Shown piece after piece: positions 1 through 8,858 of a DNA stretch of 64,000 bases. Under the pieces are notes generated by a model that was given only the letters and a program-made list of their open reading frames with translations, was not told the DNA's origin and made no database searches. Positions within the stretch are counted from its first letter, which is position 1; every line of letters begins with the position of its first letter. This DNA comes from Nonomuraea sp. SYSU D8015 (lineage in GTDB: Bacteria; Actinomycetota; Actinomycetes; Streptosporangiales; Streptosporangiaceae), in assembly GCF_008065375.1 (NCBI RefSeq), contig NZ_VJYI01000006.1:62001-126000 (forward strand), written 5' to 3'. The translations under genes were made by a program, and so were the position numbers.

Positions 1-660
1 ATCGGCGCCCCCATCGCGCGTCCGGGAAAGATCGTCTGCATCGGCCTGAACTACAGCGACCACGCCGCCGAGTCCGGCGCGGAGGTGCCGGCCGAGCCCG
101 TCGTGTTCATGAAGGCCCCCAACACCGTGATAGGCCCGTACGACGAGGTGCTCGTCCCGCGGGGCAGCGTGAAGACCGACTGGGAGGTCGAGCTGGCCGT
201 CGTCATCGGCCGGGAGGCCCGCTATCTGGGCGGAAGGGAGGAGGCGCAGGAGGTGATCGCCGGTTACGCGATCTCCAACGACGTCTCCGAGCGCGAGTTC
301 CAGCTCGAGCGCGGTGGGCAGTGGGACAAGGGTAAGTCGTGCGAGACGTTCAACCCGCTCGGCCCCTGGCTGGTGACCGCGGACGAGGTGGGCGACCCGC
401 AGAACCTGCCGCTGCGCCTGTGGGTGAATGGCGAGCAACGCCAGGACGGCGACACCAAGAACATGATCTTCGATGTGCTGGAGATCGTGCGGTATCTCAG
501 CCAGTTCATGGTGCTGGAGCCGGGCGACGTGATCAACACGGGCACGCCCGCCGGCGTGGCGCTGGGGATGCCGGGGCAGCCGTACCTGCGGTCCGGTGAC
601 GTGATGGAGCTGGAGATCGAAGGGCTGGGGCGGCAGCGGCAGACGGTGGGGCAGGCATGA
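1..660 (+). CDS. Fumarylacetoacetate hydrolase family protein, probable 2,4-diketo-3-deoxy-L-fuconate hydrolase (5' end outside window)
   Basis: The reading frame is open from base 1, so the N-terminus lies upstream; a GTG at 85 is in frame but internal, because the FAH-fold motif GLNYSDHA is encoded before it. The FAH metal-site residues are visible: the two Glu of [10 protein letters not shown] and the Asp of [10 protein letters not shown], followed by the usual [11 protein letters not shown] loop near the C-terminus. FAH enzymes split C-C bonds of diketo acids. Next to an L-fuconate dehydratase and an SDR, the likely substrate is 2,4-diketo-3-deoxy-L-fuconate, giving pyruvate and L-lactate; that assignment comes from context. 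The stop overlaps the next start by 4 bases, so the two are translationally coupled. Confidence 0.85.
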   Translation: MGAPIARPGKIVCIGLNYSDHAAESGAEVPAEPVVFMKAPNTVIGPYDEVLVPRGSVKTDWEVELAVVIGREARYLGGREEAQEVIAGYAISNDVSEREFQLERGGQWDKGKSCETFNPLGPWLVTADEVGDPQNLPLRLWVNGEQRQDGDTKNMIFDVLEIVRYLSQFMVLEPGDVINTGTPAGVALGMPGQPYLRSGDVMELEIEGLGRQRQTVGQA

Positions 661-1958
661 CCGGGGCAGCAGGCACGTACAAGATCGTCGGGATGGAGAC
701 GCACGACGTGCGGTTTCCGACGTCGCGCGAGCTCGACGGCTCCGACGCGATGAATCCCGATCCCGACTACTCCGCGGCCTACGTCGTCCTGAAGACCGAC
801 GACGGGTTCGAGGGGCACGGGTTCGCGTTCACGATCGGGCGCGGCAACGACGTCCAGACGACCGCCATCCACGCGCTCGAGTCGTACGTGGTGGGCAAGG
901 ACGTCGAAGACCTCGGCGCTCTGTACAAGAGCATGGTCAACGACTCGCCGCTGCGGTGGCTGGGGCCGGAGAAGGGCGTCATGCACATGGCGATCTCCGC
1001 CGTGGTCAACGCCCTGTGGGATCTCAAGGCCAAGCGGGCGGGCAAGCCGGTGTGGCGGCTGCTGTCCGAGATGTCCCCGGAGGAGATCGTCGATCTCATC
1101 GACTTCCGCTACCTGAGCGACGCGCTGACCAGGGAAGACGCCCTGGAGATCCTGCGCAACGCGGCGCCGGGGAAGGAGGAGCGGATCGCGCGGCTGCTCG
1201 AGACGGGCTATCCCGCGTACACCACCTCACCTGGCTGGCTCGGTTACGACGACGAGAAGTTGCGGCGGCTCTGCAAGGAGGCCCTCGACCAGGGGTTCGG
1301 GCAGATCAAGCTCAAGGTCGGCGCCGACCTCGACGACGATCGGCGCCGCTTCCGGGTGGCGAGGGAGGTCTGCGGCCCCGACTACCCGATCGCGATCGAC
1401 GCCAACCAGCGCTGGGACGTCGGCTCGGGCATCGAGTGGATCAACGCGTTGCGTGAGTTCAACCCTTATTGGGTCGAGGAGCCCACCAGCCCGGACGACG
1501 TGCTCGGGCACGCCGCCATCGCCCGGGGCATCGACCCGATCCCGGTGGCCACCGGCGAGCACGTACAGAACCGCATCGTGTTCAAGCAGTTGCTGCAGGC
1601 GAACGCCATCTCCTACCTGCAGATCGACGCCGCCCGGGTCGGCGGGGTCAACGAGAACTTGGCGATCCTGCTGCTCGCGGCCAAGTTCGGAATCCCGGTG
1701 TGCCCGCACGCGGGCGGCGTGGGGCTGTGCGAGCTCGTGCAGCACCTGTCGATGTTCGACTACGTGGCGGTCACCGGGACGATGGAGGGGCGGGTGATCG
1801 AATACGTCGACCACCTGCACGAGCACTTCGTCGACCCGGTCGTCGTCCGCGACGGCCGGTACGTCGCCCCGACCGCGCCCGGCTTCAGCGCGGAGATGCA
1901 CCCTGAGTCGATCTCCGCCCACACCTTCCCCCACGGTGCGGTCTGGAGGGACGCGTGA
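657..1958 (+). CDS. fucD: L-fuconate dehydratase (enolase superfamily)
   Basis: Removes water from L-fuconate to give 2-keto-3-deoxy-L-fuconate in the cytoplasm. The 433-residue protein follows the characterised Xanthomonas FucD closely, as I recall that sequence. The catalytic KxK pair falls at residues 218 and 220 (IKLKVG), the Mg ligands at D248 (AIDAN), E274 (VEEP) and E301 (TGEH), and the D324/H351 dyad at QIDAA and PHAGG. The N-terminal capping domain carries the family stretch around [16 protein letters not shown]. The start is the ATG within ATGA that overlaps the upstream stop. The next gene again overlaps by 4 bases. An L-rhamnonate-type substrate is possible but the residue match favours fuconate. 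Confidence 0.92.
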   Translation: MTGAAGTYKIVGMETHDVRFPTSRELDGSDAMNPDPDYSAAYVVLKTDDGFEGHGFAFTIGRGNDVQTTAIHALESYVVGKDVEDLGALYKSMVNDSPLRWLGPEKGVMHMAISAVVNALWDLKAKRAGKPVWRLLSEMSPEEIVDLIDFRYLSDALTREDALEILRNAAPGKEERIARLLETGYPAYTTSPGWLGYDDEKLRRLCKEALDQGFGQIKLKVGADLDDDRRRFRVAREVCGPDYPIAIDANQRWDVGSGIEWINALREFNPYWVEEPTSPDDVLGHAAIARGIDPIPVATGEHVQNRIVFKQLLQANAISYLQIDAARVGGVNENLAILLLAAKFGIPVCPHAGGVGLCELVQHLSMFDYVAVTGTMEGRVIEYVDHLHEHFVDPVVVRDGRYVAPTAPGFSAEMHPESISAHTFPHGAVWRDA

Positions 1959-2707
1959 GCCCGCAGAATCCGATCCTCAAAGCGGTGGTGACCGGCGGCG
2001 GCTCGGGCATCGGCCTGGCCGCGGCCACCCTGCTCGCCGAGCGCGGCATGAAGGTCGCCTGTCTGGACCTCGCCCCGCCGGGCGAGCCGTTCATCGGGAT
2101 CAAGGTGGACGTCACCGACGACGCCGGCGTGCGGGCCGCGGTGGCCGAGGCCGCCGAACGGCTGGGCGGCGGCATCGACGTGCTCATCAACAACGCGGGC
2201 ATCGGAGCCCAGGGGACCATCGAGGACAACCCGGACTCCGAGTGGCACAAGGTGTTCGACGTCAACGTGCTGGGCATGGTCCGGGTGGCGCGGGCCGCGC
2301 TGCCGTACCTGCGGAGGTCCCAGCACGCCGCGATCGTCAACACCTGCTCGATCGCGGCCACGGCCGGCCTGCCCGACCGCGCGCTCTACAGCGCGACGAA
2401 GGGCGCGGTGCTGTCGCTGACGCTGGCGATGGCCGCGGATCACATTCGCGAGGGCATCCGGGTCAACTGCGTCAACCCGGGCACCGCCGACACCCCGTGG
2501 GTCGCCAGGTTGCTCGACGAGTCTCCGGACCCGGAGGCGGAGCGGGCCGCCCTCAACGCCAGGCAGCCAATGGGCCGCCTGGTCAGCGCGGAGGAGGTCG
2601 CCGCGGCGATCGCCTACCTCGCCAGCCCCGAGGCCGGTGCGACCACCGGGACCGCACTCGCGGTCGACGGCGGCATGCAGGGGCTCCGGATCCGGCCAAT
2701 CAACTAA
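1955..2707 (+). CDS. SDR family oxidoreductase, probable 2-keto-3-deoxy-L-fuconate dehydrogenase
   Basis: Classical short-chain dehydrogenase of 250 residues. It shows the glycine-rich cofactor motif [10 protein letters not shown] at the N-terminus, the structural NNAG motif, a catalytic Ser before the YSATK catalytic Tyr/Lys pair, and the PGTADTPW loop after it. SDRs of this kind oxidise the 4-hydroxyl of 2-keto-3-deoxy-L-fuconate with NAD+; the substrate here is inferred from the flanking dehydratase and FAH hydrolase. The GTG start overlaps the dehydratase stop (GTGA), so the first three genes read as one translationally coupled unit. Confidence 0.85.
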   Translation: MSPQNPILKAVVTGGGSGIGLAAATLLAERGMKVACLDLAPPGEPFIGIKVDVTDDAGVRAAVAEAAERLGGGIDVLINNAGIGAQGTIEDNPDSEWHKVFDVNVLGMVRVARAALPYLRRSQHAAIVNTCSIAATAGLPDRALYSATKGAVLSLTLAMAADHIREGIRVNCVNPGTADTPWVARLLDESPDPEAERAALNARQPMGRLVSAEEVAAAIAYLASPEAGATTGTALAVDGGMQGLRIRPIN

Positions 2708-2722
2708 GGAAGGTAACCCCCC

Positions 2723-3748
2723 ATGAAGTTCGGACGGGTGGTCGCGAGCGCGGCCCTGGTGGCGGTCGTCACCGCATGTGGCTCGGGAACGACGACGGCT
2801 GGAGGAGGAAGCGGCGGCGGGAAGATCGGCATCGATCACCCCCGAGCCGACTCCGACTTCTGGAACTCCTACATCAAGTACGTCCCGCAGATGGCGAGCG
2901 AGCTCAAGGTGGACCTCATGCCCGCCACGAACTCGCAGAACGACGTGTCGAAGCTGGTCAACAACGTGCAGGCGCTGGTCGGCCAGGGAGCCAAGGCGAT
3001 CGTCATGGCCCCGCAGGACACCGGCGCCATCGCCAACTCGCTGCAGCAGCTCGAGAACAAGAAGATCCCCGTCGTGACCGTCGACACCCGGCCGGACAAG
3101 GGCAAGGTCTACATGGTCGTCCGCGCCGACAACCGCGCGTACGGCACCAAGGCGTGCGAGTTCCTCGGCGAGAAGCTCGGCGGCAAGGGCAAGGTCGTGC
3201 AGCTCCAGGGCGCGCTCAGCTCGATCAACGGCCGCGACAGGTCGGAGGCGTTCCTGGAGTGCATGAAGACCAAGTTCCCCGGCATCACGGTCTTCAGCGA
3301 GCCGACCGAGTGGGAGGGCAGCAAGGCCGCGTCCATGCTGCAGACCCGCCTGGAGCAAAACCCTGACATCAAGGGCATCTACATGCACGCGGGCGGTGTC
3401 CACCTGGCGCCGACGCTGCAGACGCTCAAGCAGAAGGGCGTGCTCGTCCCGTCGACCGACCCCAAGCACATCTTCGTGGTCTCCAACGACGGCATCCCGC
3501 AGGAGTACGAGGCGATCCGCAAGGGCGAGATCGACGCCACGGTGTCGCAGCCGGCCGACCTGTACGCCAAGTACGCCCTCTACTACGCCAAGGCGGCGCT
3601 GGAGGGCAAGACGTTCAAGCCGGGCCCGACGGACCACGACAGCACCATCATCCAGCTCCCCAACGGGCTGGAGGACCAGCTCCCCGCGCCGCTGGTCACG
3701 AAGGACAACGTGGACGACAAGAGCCTCTGGGGTAACCAGGTCAAGTAG
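2723..3748 (+). CDS. Sugar ABC transporter substrate-binding lipoprotein (CUT2/RbsB type)
   Basis: Exported sugar-binding protein of 341 residues. The N-terminus is a lipoprotein signal peptide with lipobox VVTAC (Cys about residue 19), followed by a Gly/Ser-rich tether. The mature part has the periplasmic-binding-protein type 1 pattern: PQDTGAIANSL, then DTRPDKGKVYMVV and a hinge segment FVVSNDGIPQEYEAI. It lies 15 bases after the SDR with an AAGGAAGG ribosome site, and directly precedes the ATPase gene with no gap. The pathway context suggests L-fucose or a related deoxy sugar as ligand; the sequence itself does not fix the ligand. Confidence 0.88.
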   Translation: MKFGRVVASAALVAVVTACGSGTTTAGGGSGGGKIGIDHPRADSDFWNSYIKYVPQMASELKVDLMPATNSQNDVSKLVNNVQALVGQGAKAIVMAPQDTGAIANSLQQLENKKIPVVTVDTRPDKGKVYMVVRADNRAYGTKACEFLGEKLGGKGKVVQLQGALSSINGRDRSEAFLECMKTKFPGITVFSEPTEWEGSKAASMLQTRLEQNPDIKGIYMHAGGVHLAPTLQTLKQKGVLVPSTDPKHIFVVSNDGIPQEYEAIRKGEIDATVSQPADLYAKYALYYAKAALEGKTFKPGPTDHDSTIIQLPNGLEDQLPAPLVTKDNVDDKSLWGNQVK

Positions 3749-5230
3749 ATGAACATTCACGTTGAAGCCCGAAACGTCGTCAAGCGCTTCGGCCCGACCG
3801 TCGCGCTCGACGGCGCGAAGATCGCGATCGCCGAGGGCGAGACGCACGCGCTCGTCGGCCGGAACGGCGCGGGGAAGTCCACCCTGGTGTCGATCCTCAC
3901 CGGGCTCCAGCGGCCTGACGAGGGCGAGGTGCTGTTCTCCGGAGAGGCGGCGCCCGCCCTCGCCGACCGCGACGCCTGGCGGCAGCGCGTCGCGTGCGTC
4001 TACCAGAAGTCCACGATCATCCCGTCGCTGACGGTCGCGGAGAACCTCTTCCTCAATCGCCAGACCGACGGCGCCGGGCCGATCAAGTGGTCCGCGCTGC
4101 GGGCCAGGGCGCGTGAGCTGCTGGACACGTACGAGGTGGACGTCGACGCCCAGGCGCTGGCCGGTGACCTGAGCGTCGAGCAGCGCCAGCTCGTGGAGAT
4201 CGCCCGCGCGCTGTCGTTCGGCGCCCGGTTCATCATCCTCGACGAGCCGACCGCGAGGCTGGACGGGCCGGCCATCGAGCGGCTGTTCGCCCGCATGCGG
4301 TCGCTGCGCGAGCAGGGCGTCACGATGATGTACATCTCTCACCACCTGGACGAGGTCTACGAGATCTGCCAGAGCGTCACGGTCTTCCGCGACGCCCGGC
4401 ACATCATGACCAGGCCGGTGGCCGACCTGCCGCACGACGAGCTGGTGGCCGCGATGACCGGCGAGGCCACGGCCGCGTACGAGTCCCGCTCCCGGACACC
4501 GGGCGACAAAGTGGTGCTGTCGGCTGAGAACCTCTCACTCGATGGCCGCTACACAGATATCGATATTTCGGTTAAATCGGGCGAGGTTGTCGGCCTCGCC
4601 GGCTCCGCGAGCAGTGGCAAGGTCGGGCTGGCCGAGACGCTGGTCGGGCTGCGCAAGGCCGACTCGGGCACGGTCACGGTCAACGGCACGCGGGTCCGGC
4701 CGGGCGACGTGCCGTCGGCCATGAAGGCGGGGCTGGGGTTCGTGCCCGAGGACCGGCACCACGAGGGCTTCATCCCGTTGCTGTCCGTGGGAGAGAACGC
4801 CACGTTCCCGATCGCCCGGAAGCTGGGCCGGTACGGCCTCGTGTTCCCGGCGCGCCGCCGGGCCAAGGCCGAAGAGATGATCAAGACTCTGGACATCAAG
4901 ACCGAAGGGCCCGATCAGCCGGTCGGCGACCTGTCCGGAGGGAACGCCCAGAAGGTGGTGTTCGCCCGGGCGCTCGTGGACGACCCGACGGTGCTGGTGG
5001 TGATCAACCCGACCGCCGGCGTGGACGTCAAGGCCAAGCAGGCACTGCTGGGCGCCGTCGAGGACGCGGTCGGGCGGGGAGCCGGGGCCATGGTGATCTC
5101 CGACGAGCCGGACGACCTGCGGATCTGCGACCGGGTGCTGGTGATGTTCCACGGCAGGATCGTGAAGGAAATGCCGCGTGGCTGGACGGACCACGAGCTC
5201 GTGGCCGTGATGGAAGGCATAGAAGATTGA
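3749..5230 (+). CDS. Sugar ABC transporter ATP-binding protein, two nucleotide-binding domains (CUT2/RbsA type)
   Basis: Duplicated ATPase of 493 residues, the standard size for CUT2 transporters, in which one chain carries both nucleotide-binding domains. Domain 1 has Walker A GRNGAGKS, an atypical signature LSVEQRQ and Walker B FIILDEPTA. Domain 2 has the degenerate Walker A GSASSGK and a good signature LSGGNAQK, as is usual in this family. It starts immediately after the binding-protein stop codon and its own stop overlaps the permease start. It powers uptake of the sugar bound by the upstream lipoprotein. Confidence 0.92.
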   Translation: MNIHVEARNVVKRFGPTVALDGAKIAIAEGETHALVGRNGAGKSTLVSILTGLQRPDEGEVLFSGEAAPALADRDAWRQRVACVYQKSTIIPSLTVAENLFLNRQTDGAGPIKWSALRARARELLDTYEVDVDAQALAGDLSVEQRQLVEIARALSFGARFIILDEPTARLDGPAIERLFARMRSLREQGVTMMYISHHLDEVYEICQSVTVFRDARHIMTRPVADLPHDELVAAMTGEATAAYESRSRTPGDKVVLSAENLSLDGRYTDIDISVKSGEVVGLAGSASSGKVGLAETLVGLRKADSGTVTVNGTRVRPGDVPSAMKAGLGFVPEDRHHEGFIPLLSVGENATFPIARKLGRYGLVFPARRRAKAEEMIKTLDIKTEGPDQPVGDLSGGNAQKVVFARALVDDPTVLVVINPTAGVDVKAKQALLGAVEDAVGRGAGAMVISDEPDDLRICDRVLVMFHGRIVKEMPRGWTDHELVAVMEGIED

Positions 5231-6216
5231 CCACTTTGTCACCGCCGATTCCTCGAGTACGACTGGCCAGGTTCCGTGACCTGACGCTCGTACCGGTGAT
5301 CGTGATCCTGCTCGTCGTGGGCTCGCTCCTGGATCCGTACTTCCTGACCCTGGGCAACCTGACGAACGTGCTCCAGCAGCAGGCGGCGATCTCGCTCCTC
5401 GTGCTGGCCGAGGCCATGATCCTCATCGCCGGGAAGTTCGACCTGTCGCTGGAGTCGACGGTCGGCACCGCGCCCGCCATCGCGGTGATGCTGGTGATCC
5501 CGGTGTCGGCCGGCGGGTTCGGGATCGGGCTGCCCGGGGCGCTGGCGATCCCGCTCGCGCTGCTGATCGGCGCGGCCATCGGCGCCTTCAACGGGTTTCT
5601 GATCATCAGGTTCCAGCTGTCGGCGTTCATCGTCACGCTGGCCATGTTGATCATCGTGCACGGGTTCCTGCTCGGGCCGACCGAGGGCAAGACGCTGTTC
5701 CAGTTGCCCGACTCGATCAACTACCTGGGCAGCGCCACGTGGCTCGGACTGCCCGCGTCCATCTGGATCGCCGGGCTGCTGTTCGCGGTCGGCATCTTCG
5801 GTCTCGGCTACCTCCGGATCGGGAGGGCGCTGTACGCCATCGGCGGCAACACCGACGCCGCCCGTGCCGCCGGCATCCGGGTGGACCGGGTGCTGTACGG
5901 CGTGTTCATCGTGGGCGGGACGCTGGCCGCGCTGGCCGGCCTGCTGGAGACCGGGCGCCTCGGGGCGATCGGCAACAACATGGGCGTCGGCTGGATCTTC
6001 ATGGTGTTCGCCGCTGCCGTCATCGGCGGCGTCAGCATGGACGGCGGCAAGGGCACGATCCTCGGCGCGCTCACCGGTGTGCTGGTGATCGGCCTGGTGC
6101 AGAACATCCTGACGCTCATCGGCGTCTCCGGCTTCTGGCAGCCGGTCATCTACGGCGGCATCATCCTGGTCGCGCTGATGATCAGCCGGATCGCGGGTGG
6201 AAAGGCACAAGATTGA
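5227..6216 (+). CDS. Sugar ABC transporter permease (CUT2/RbsC type)
   Basis: Integral membrane permease of 329 residues with about nine hydrophobic segments and the RbsC-family cytoplasmic loop GGNTDAARAAGIRVDRVLY that contacts the ATPase. The start is a TTG overlapping the ATPase stop (TTGA). Only one permease gene is present; CUT2 systems can use a homodimer, so the transporter may be complete. No terminator or further gene follows for about 390 bases, so the aldo/keto reductase downstream may be read from the same transcript or separately. Confidence 0.9.
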   Translation: MTTLSPPIPRVRLARFRDLTLVPVIVILLVVGSLLDPYFLTLGNLTNVLQQQAAISLLVLAEAMILIAGKFDLSLESTVGTAPAIAVMLVIPVSAGGFGIGLPGALAIPLALLIGAAIGAFNGFLIIRFQLSAFIVTLAMLIIVHGFLLGPTEGKTLFQLPDSINYLGSATWLGLPASIWIAGLLFAVGIFGLGYLRIGRALYAIGGNTDAARAAGIRVDRVLYGVFIVGGTLAALAGLLETGRLGAIGNNMGVGWIFMVFAAAVIGGVSMDGGKGTILGALTGVLVIGLVQNILTLIGVSGFWQPVIYGGIILVALMISRIAGGKAQD

Positions 6217-6602
6217 CGGCGCGTCCGGGGTGGTCACCTCCTGCTCGACGGGCTCCGGCGCGCCCCTTGGAGGCGCGGCCGGCCGGAGATCCACGAGGCC
6301 GGGTGCTCGCGGTCCTCAGCGGCGGAGGGCTGCCCGGACGACGGCCGGGACCGCCGCTGGAGTTCTCCGCCCCGACGGCGCGGCCGAAGCTCTTGGGCGT
6401 GCCGCGTGCTCCGCGCCCGCCCGTACTCTGTCGGCCGCGGGAATGCGCACCGCCGCCCCCGATCACGGGCGCGACGTCGCGGGGCGGGCCGTGCTGGACG
6501 GCTCAGGGGCTCCATGCGGAGTGATGACGACATTCGTGGATCGTTGTTCGGGAGGTGCGGTGTGCTGGTGACGCTCAGGGGTTGCCGTTCGGGAGGTGCG
6601 GT
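6217..6602 (+). other. Intergenic region between permease and aldo/keto reductase
   Basis: About 390 very GC-rich bases without a convincing gene; the open frames here lack family motifs and ribosome sites. The only structure I see is the pair of 19-bp direct repeats at its 3' end, listed separately. A fuconolactonase, which the L-fucose pathway needs, is not encoded here. Confidence 0.5.
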
Positions 6603-6605
6603 GTG
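6546..6605 (+). repeat. 19-bp direct repeat duplicating a ribosome-binding site and start region
   Basis: GTTCGGGAGGTGCGGTGTG occurs at 6546-6564 and again, exactly, at 6587-6605, 41 bases apart. Each copy contains GGGAGG followed by GTG codons. The second copy supplies the ribosome site and GTG start of the aldo/keto reductase. The first copy offers an in-frame GTG at 6555 that would add 16 residues with no family resemblance. Confidence 0.8.
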
Positions 6606-7535
6606 ATTGAGCTGCCCAGGCACGGATTCGGGGGCGCGCCGATCGGCAACCTGTTCCAGGAGGTGTCGGAGGAGCAGGCCCGGGCCACCGTCGACGCGGC
6701 GTGGGAGAGCGGCGTGCGCCTGTTCGACACGGCGCCGCACTACGGGCTGGGCCTGTCGGAGCGGCGCCTCGGGGCGGCGCTCGCCGGCCGCTCGGGCTAC
6801 GTCCTGTCGACGAAGGTCGGCCGCCTGCTCGTCCCCTCGCCGTCCCCTTCCGGCCGCGATCAGGAGGGCTTCGACGTGCCCGCCCAGCTGGAGCGGGTGT
6901 GGGACTTCTCCCGGGACGGCGTACGCAGGTCGCTGGAGGAGTCCATGACACGGCTGGGCCTCCCGGCCGTCCACATCGCACTCATCCACGACCCCGACGA
7001 CCACGTGGAGCAGGCGCTCGGCGAGGCGTACCCGGCGCTGGCCGAGCTGCGGGCCGAGGGCGTGGTGCAGGCGATCGGCGTCGGCATGAACCAGTGGCAG
7101 GTGCCGCTGCGTTTCGTCGAGGAGACCGACATCGACGTCGTCATGCTCGCGGGGCGCTACACCCTGCTCGACCAGTCCGGCCTGCCGCTGCTGGAGGCGT
7201 GCGCGGAACGCGGTGTCAAGGTGCTGGCGGCCGGTGTCTTCAACAGCGGGATCCTGGCCACCCCCAAGCCGTCGGGCACCTACAACTATCAGCCGGCTCC
7301 GGCGCCGCTGGTGGAGCGGGCCACCCGGATCGCCGAGGTCTGCGAACGCCACGGCGTCTCCCTGCCCCAGGCCGCCATGGCCTTCCCCCTGCGCCACCCG
7401 GCCATCGCCACGATCGTCCTTGGCGCCCGCACCCCGGAGGAGGTCACCACCAACGCCGCCCTGTGGTCGCAGCCGGTTCCTGAGGTGTTGTGGGAGGACC
7501 TGGAGTCTGGAGGGCTGCTGTCCAAGGAAAGATAG
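6603..7535 (+). CDS. Aldo/keto reductase, probable L-fucose (D-threo-aldose) 1-dehydrogenase
   Basis: TIM-barrel oxidoreductase of 310 residues that would oxidise L-fucose to L-fucono-lactone, the first step of the pathway whose later enzymes lie upstream. The catalytic Asp and Tyr are in DTAPHYGLGLSE, the Lys in LSTKVGR, and the NADP-binding end in ATIVLGARTPEEV. The GTG at 6603 is chosen because it starts the conserved region (IELPRHGFGG) behind a GGGAGG site; an earlier in-frame GTG at 6555 gives an unrelated extension. The assignment to L-fucose relies on neighbours; the family also oxidises L-galactose and D-arabinose. Confidence 0.85.
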   Translation: MIELPRHGFGGAPIGNLFQEVSEEQARATVDAAWESGVRLFDTAPHYGLGLSERRLGAALAGRSGYVLSTKVGRLLVPSPSPSGRDQEGFDVPAQLERVWDFSRDGVRRSLEESMTRLGLPAVHIALIHDPDDHVEQALGEAYPALAELRAEGVVQAIGVGMNQWQVPLRFVEETDIDVVMLAGRYTLLDQSGLPLLEACAERGVKVLAAGVFNSGILATPKPSGTYNYQPAPAPLVERATRIAEVCERHGVSLPQAAMAFPLRHPAIATIVLGARTPEEVTTNAALWSQPVPEVLWEDLESGGLLSKER

Positions 7536-7900
7536 AACCACTACGCCGTGCCGCCGCAGGCTGTTCGCCGGCGTGCGACGGGAGACGGCGCCCCTCCAGC
7601 ACCACGGAGGTGCCCGCTGGGAGCCCGCGAGGGGGAAGGCGGCCCGATGGCGTACGAGACTCTATCCGACCTCCCACAACACGCTCACGAGCATGGGGCC
7701 CGCATGCGGCCGCCAAAGGGAAGCGTTTGCGTGCCGACGTCGAGCGTTCGTCCGGCTGACCGCTTCAGAAACCCTCCAACCGTTCGTTGTCGTGGCCACT
7801 TGGCCGATATGATCACGGTGAGTTGGTCGCCAGGTGCGTGGTTACATGGTCGCCGCCATCGTGGTGAATCGGTCGCTATGTTGATGGTGGATCGGTCGAT
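7536..7900. other. Intergenic region with iteron-like repeats at its right end
   Basis: About 365 bases between the convergent aldo/keto reductase and LigD-like genes. No coding frame here has family motifs. The left part shows nothing recognisable beyond AAGCGTTTGC at 7721-7730, which weakly resembles a LacI-family half operator. The right end carries the 23-bp repeat array described separately. Confidence 0.5.
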
Positions 7901-7911
7901 TCATGCGGGGA
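7797..7911. repeat. Five 23-bp iteron-like repeats with core GGTCG
   Basis: The core GGTCG (GGCCG in the first unit) recurs at 7802, 7825, 7848, 7871 and 7894, exactly 23 bases apart each time. A second conserved block, GGT, closes the first four units at the same phase. Bases between the blocks vary freely, as in protein-binding iterons rather than slipped-strand satellite DNA. The last unit covers the stop codon of the LigD-like gene. A 23-bp step is about 2.2 helical turns. Confidence 0.7.
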
Positions 7912-8848
7912 TGAACAGCCAGGACTTCGACGGGCCCGGTTCGTACGGCGAGTCCAGGCGTTTGGCCACCACCCCCGGAAGCCCCTGCTCACGGGCTGCC
8001 TGCCGCACCGGCCCCGGCTCGCCGGGCCACGACGGGGCGGTCTGCCAGCGGGCCCCCGACACCCCTAGCGCCTCCAGGGCCGCCCGTCGCACCGTGAAAG
8101 GCTGCTCGACCAGCGAATGCCCGTCGTCGTACAGGAGGTCGTAGAACACCAGGATCTCCGCGCCCCCGAGCGTGGCGACCTCCCCGTCCAGCACCGCCGT
8201 GCGGCTGCCGAACGACTCCGCCAGCGCCCGCAGCCACGGATGCTCGCGGGCCGCGTCGGTGCGCCCGCCCTCGACGGGGACCAGGAGGCGGCGGCCGCCC
8301 CACGCGAACTCGAAGGCGTACGCGGAGGCGTCCTTCGGGGGCTTGGCCCGCTCCGTCGGCAGCATGGGGTCGAGGGAGGGGAAGGGCTCGCGGGCGGGAC
8401 CGTCCATGCGGTGGATCATCCAGTTGTCGCCCCGCGTCCGGAACAGCACGAACCGGCCGGTGGCGCGCTTGCCGTGCAGGACGACCTTGACCTCGCGGTC
8501 CGACCACTTCTCCGTCTCGTAGGTGCCGGTGTCCCAGACGGTCATGGTGCCGCCGCCGTACTCGCCCTTGGGGATCTCGCCGTGGAAGGTGAGGTACTCC
8601 ATCGGGTGGTCCTCGGTGTGCACGGCCAGGTGGTTGGTCTTGGGGTCGGCGGGCAGGCCCTTGGGGACGGCCCAGGAGACCAGGACGCCGCCGCGTTCCA
8701 GGCGCAGATCCCAGTGGAGGGACCGCGCGTGGTGCTCCTGGATGACGAACGCGTTGCCGCCCCCGCCGGACGGGCTCTTCTCGGGAACGGGCTCGGGGGT
8801 ACGGGTGGGGTCGCGCTTGCTCCGATATCGCTCAAGTTTGTCCGACAC
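7901..8848 (-). CDS. LigD-like 3'-phosphoesterase fused to a degenerate ATP-dependent DNA ligase domain
   Basis: Protein of 315 residues. Residues about 30-150 form the LigD phosphoesterase domain: FVIQEHHARSLHWDLRLE with the metal-binding His and Asp, HTEDHPMEY, and GEYGGGTM. This domain trims 3' ends in bacterial non-homologous end joining. The rest resembles the ligase adenylation domain but is decayed. The nucleotidyl Lys motif, usually like KWDGYR, reads FAWGGRR, so the catalytic Lys is Ala. Motif IV survives as GVVAKR, but the chain ends at SWLFIPA before the motif V lysines and the OB domain. It may act as a phosphoesterase with a DNA-docking pseudo-ligase. No ku or polymerase domain is nearby. 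Confidence 0.82.
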   Translation of the reverse strand: MSDKLERYRSKRDPTRTPEPVPEKSPSGGGGNAFVIQEHHARSLHWDLRLERGGVLVSWAVPKGLPADPKTNHLAVHTEDHPMEYLTFHGEIPKGEYGGGTMTVWDTGTYETEKWSDREVKVVLHGKRATGRFVLFRTRGDNWMIHRMDGPAREPFPSLDPMLPTERAKPPKDASAYAFEFAWGGRRLLVPVEGGRTDAAREHPWLRALAESFGSRTAVLDGEVATLGGAEILVFYDLLYDDGHSLVEQPFTVRRAALEALGVSGARWQTAPSWPGEPGPVRQAAREQGLPGVVAKRLDSPYEPGPSKSWLFIPA

Positions 8849-8858
8849 GATCGGGTTT

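Noticed and set aside
1760-4435. 891-codon open frame on the minus strand
   Set aside because: It is antisense to the fucose operon genes, is rich in Arg, Asp, His and Val as typical of high-GC shadow frames, and has no family motif.
7721-7730. AAGCGTTTGC as a catabolite-type LacI operator
   Set aside because: It is a single imperfect site in a gap between convergent genes, where no promoter is expected.
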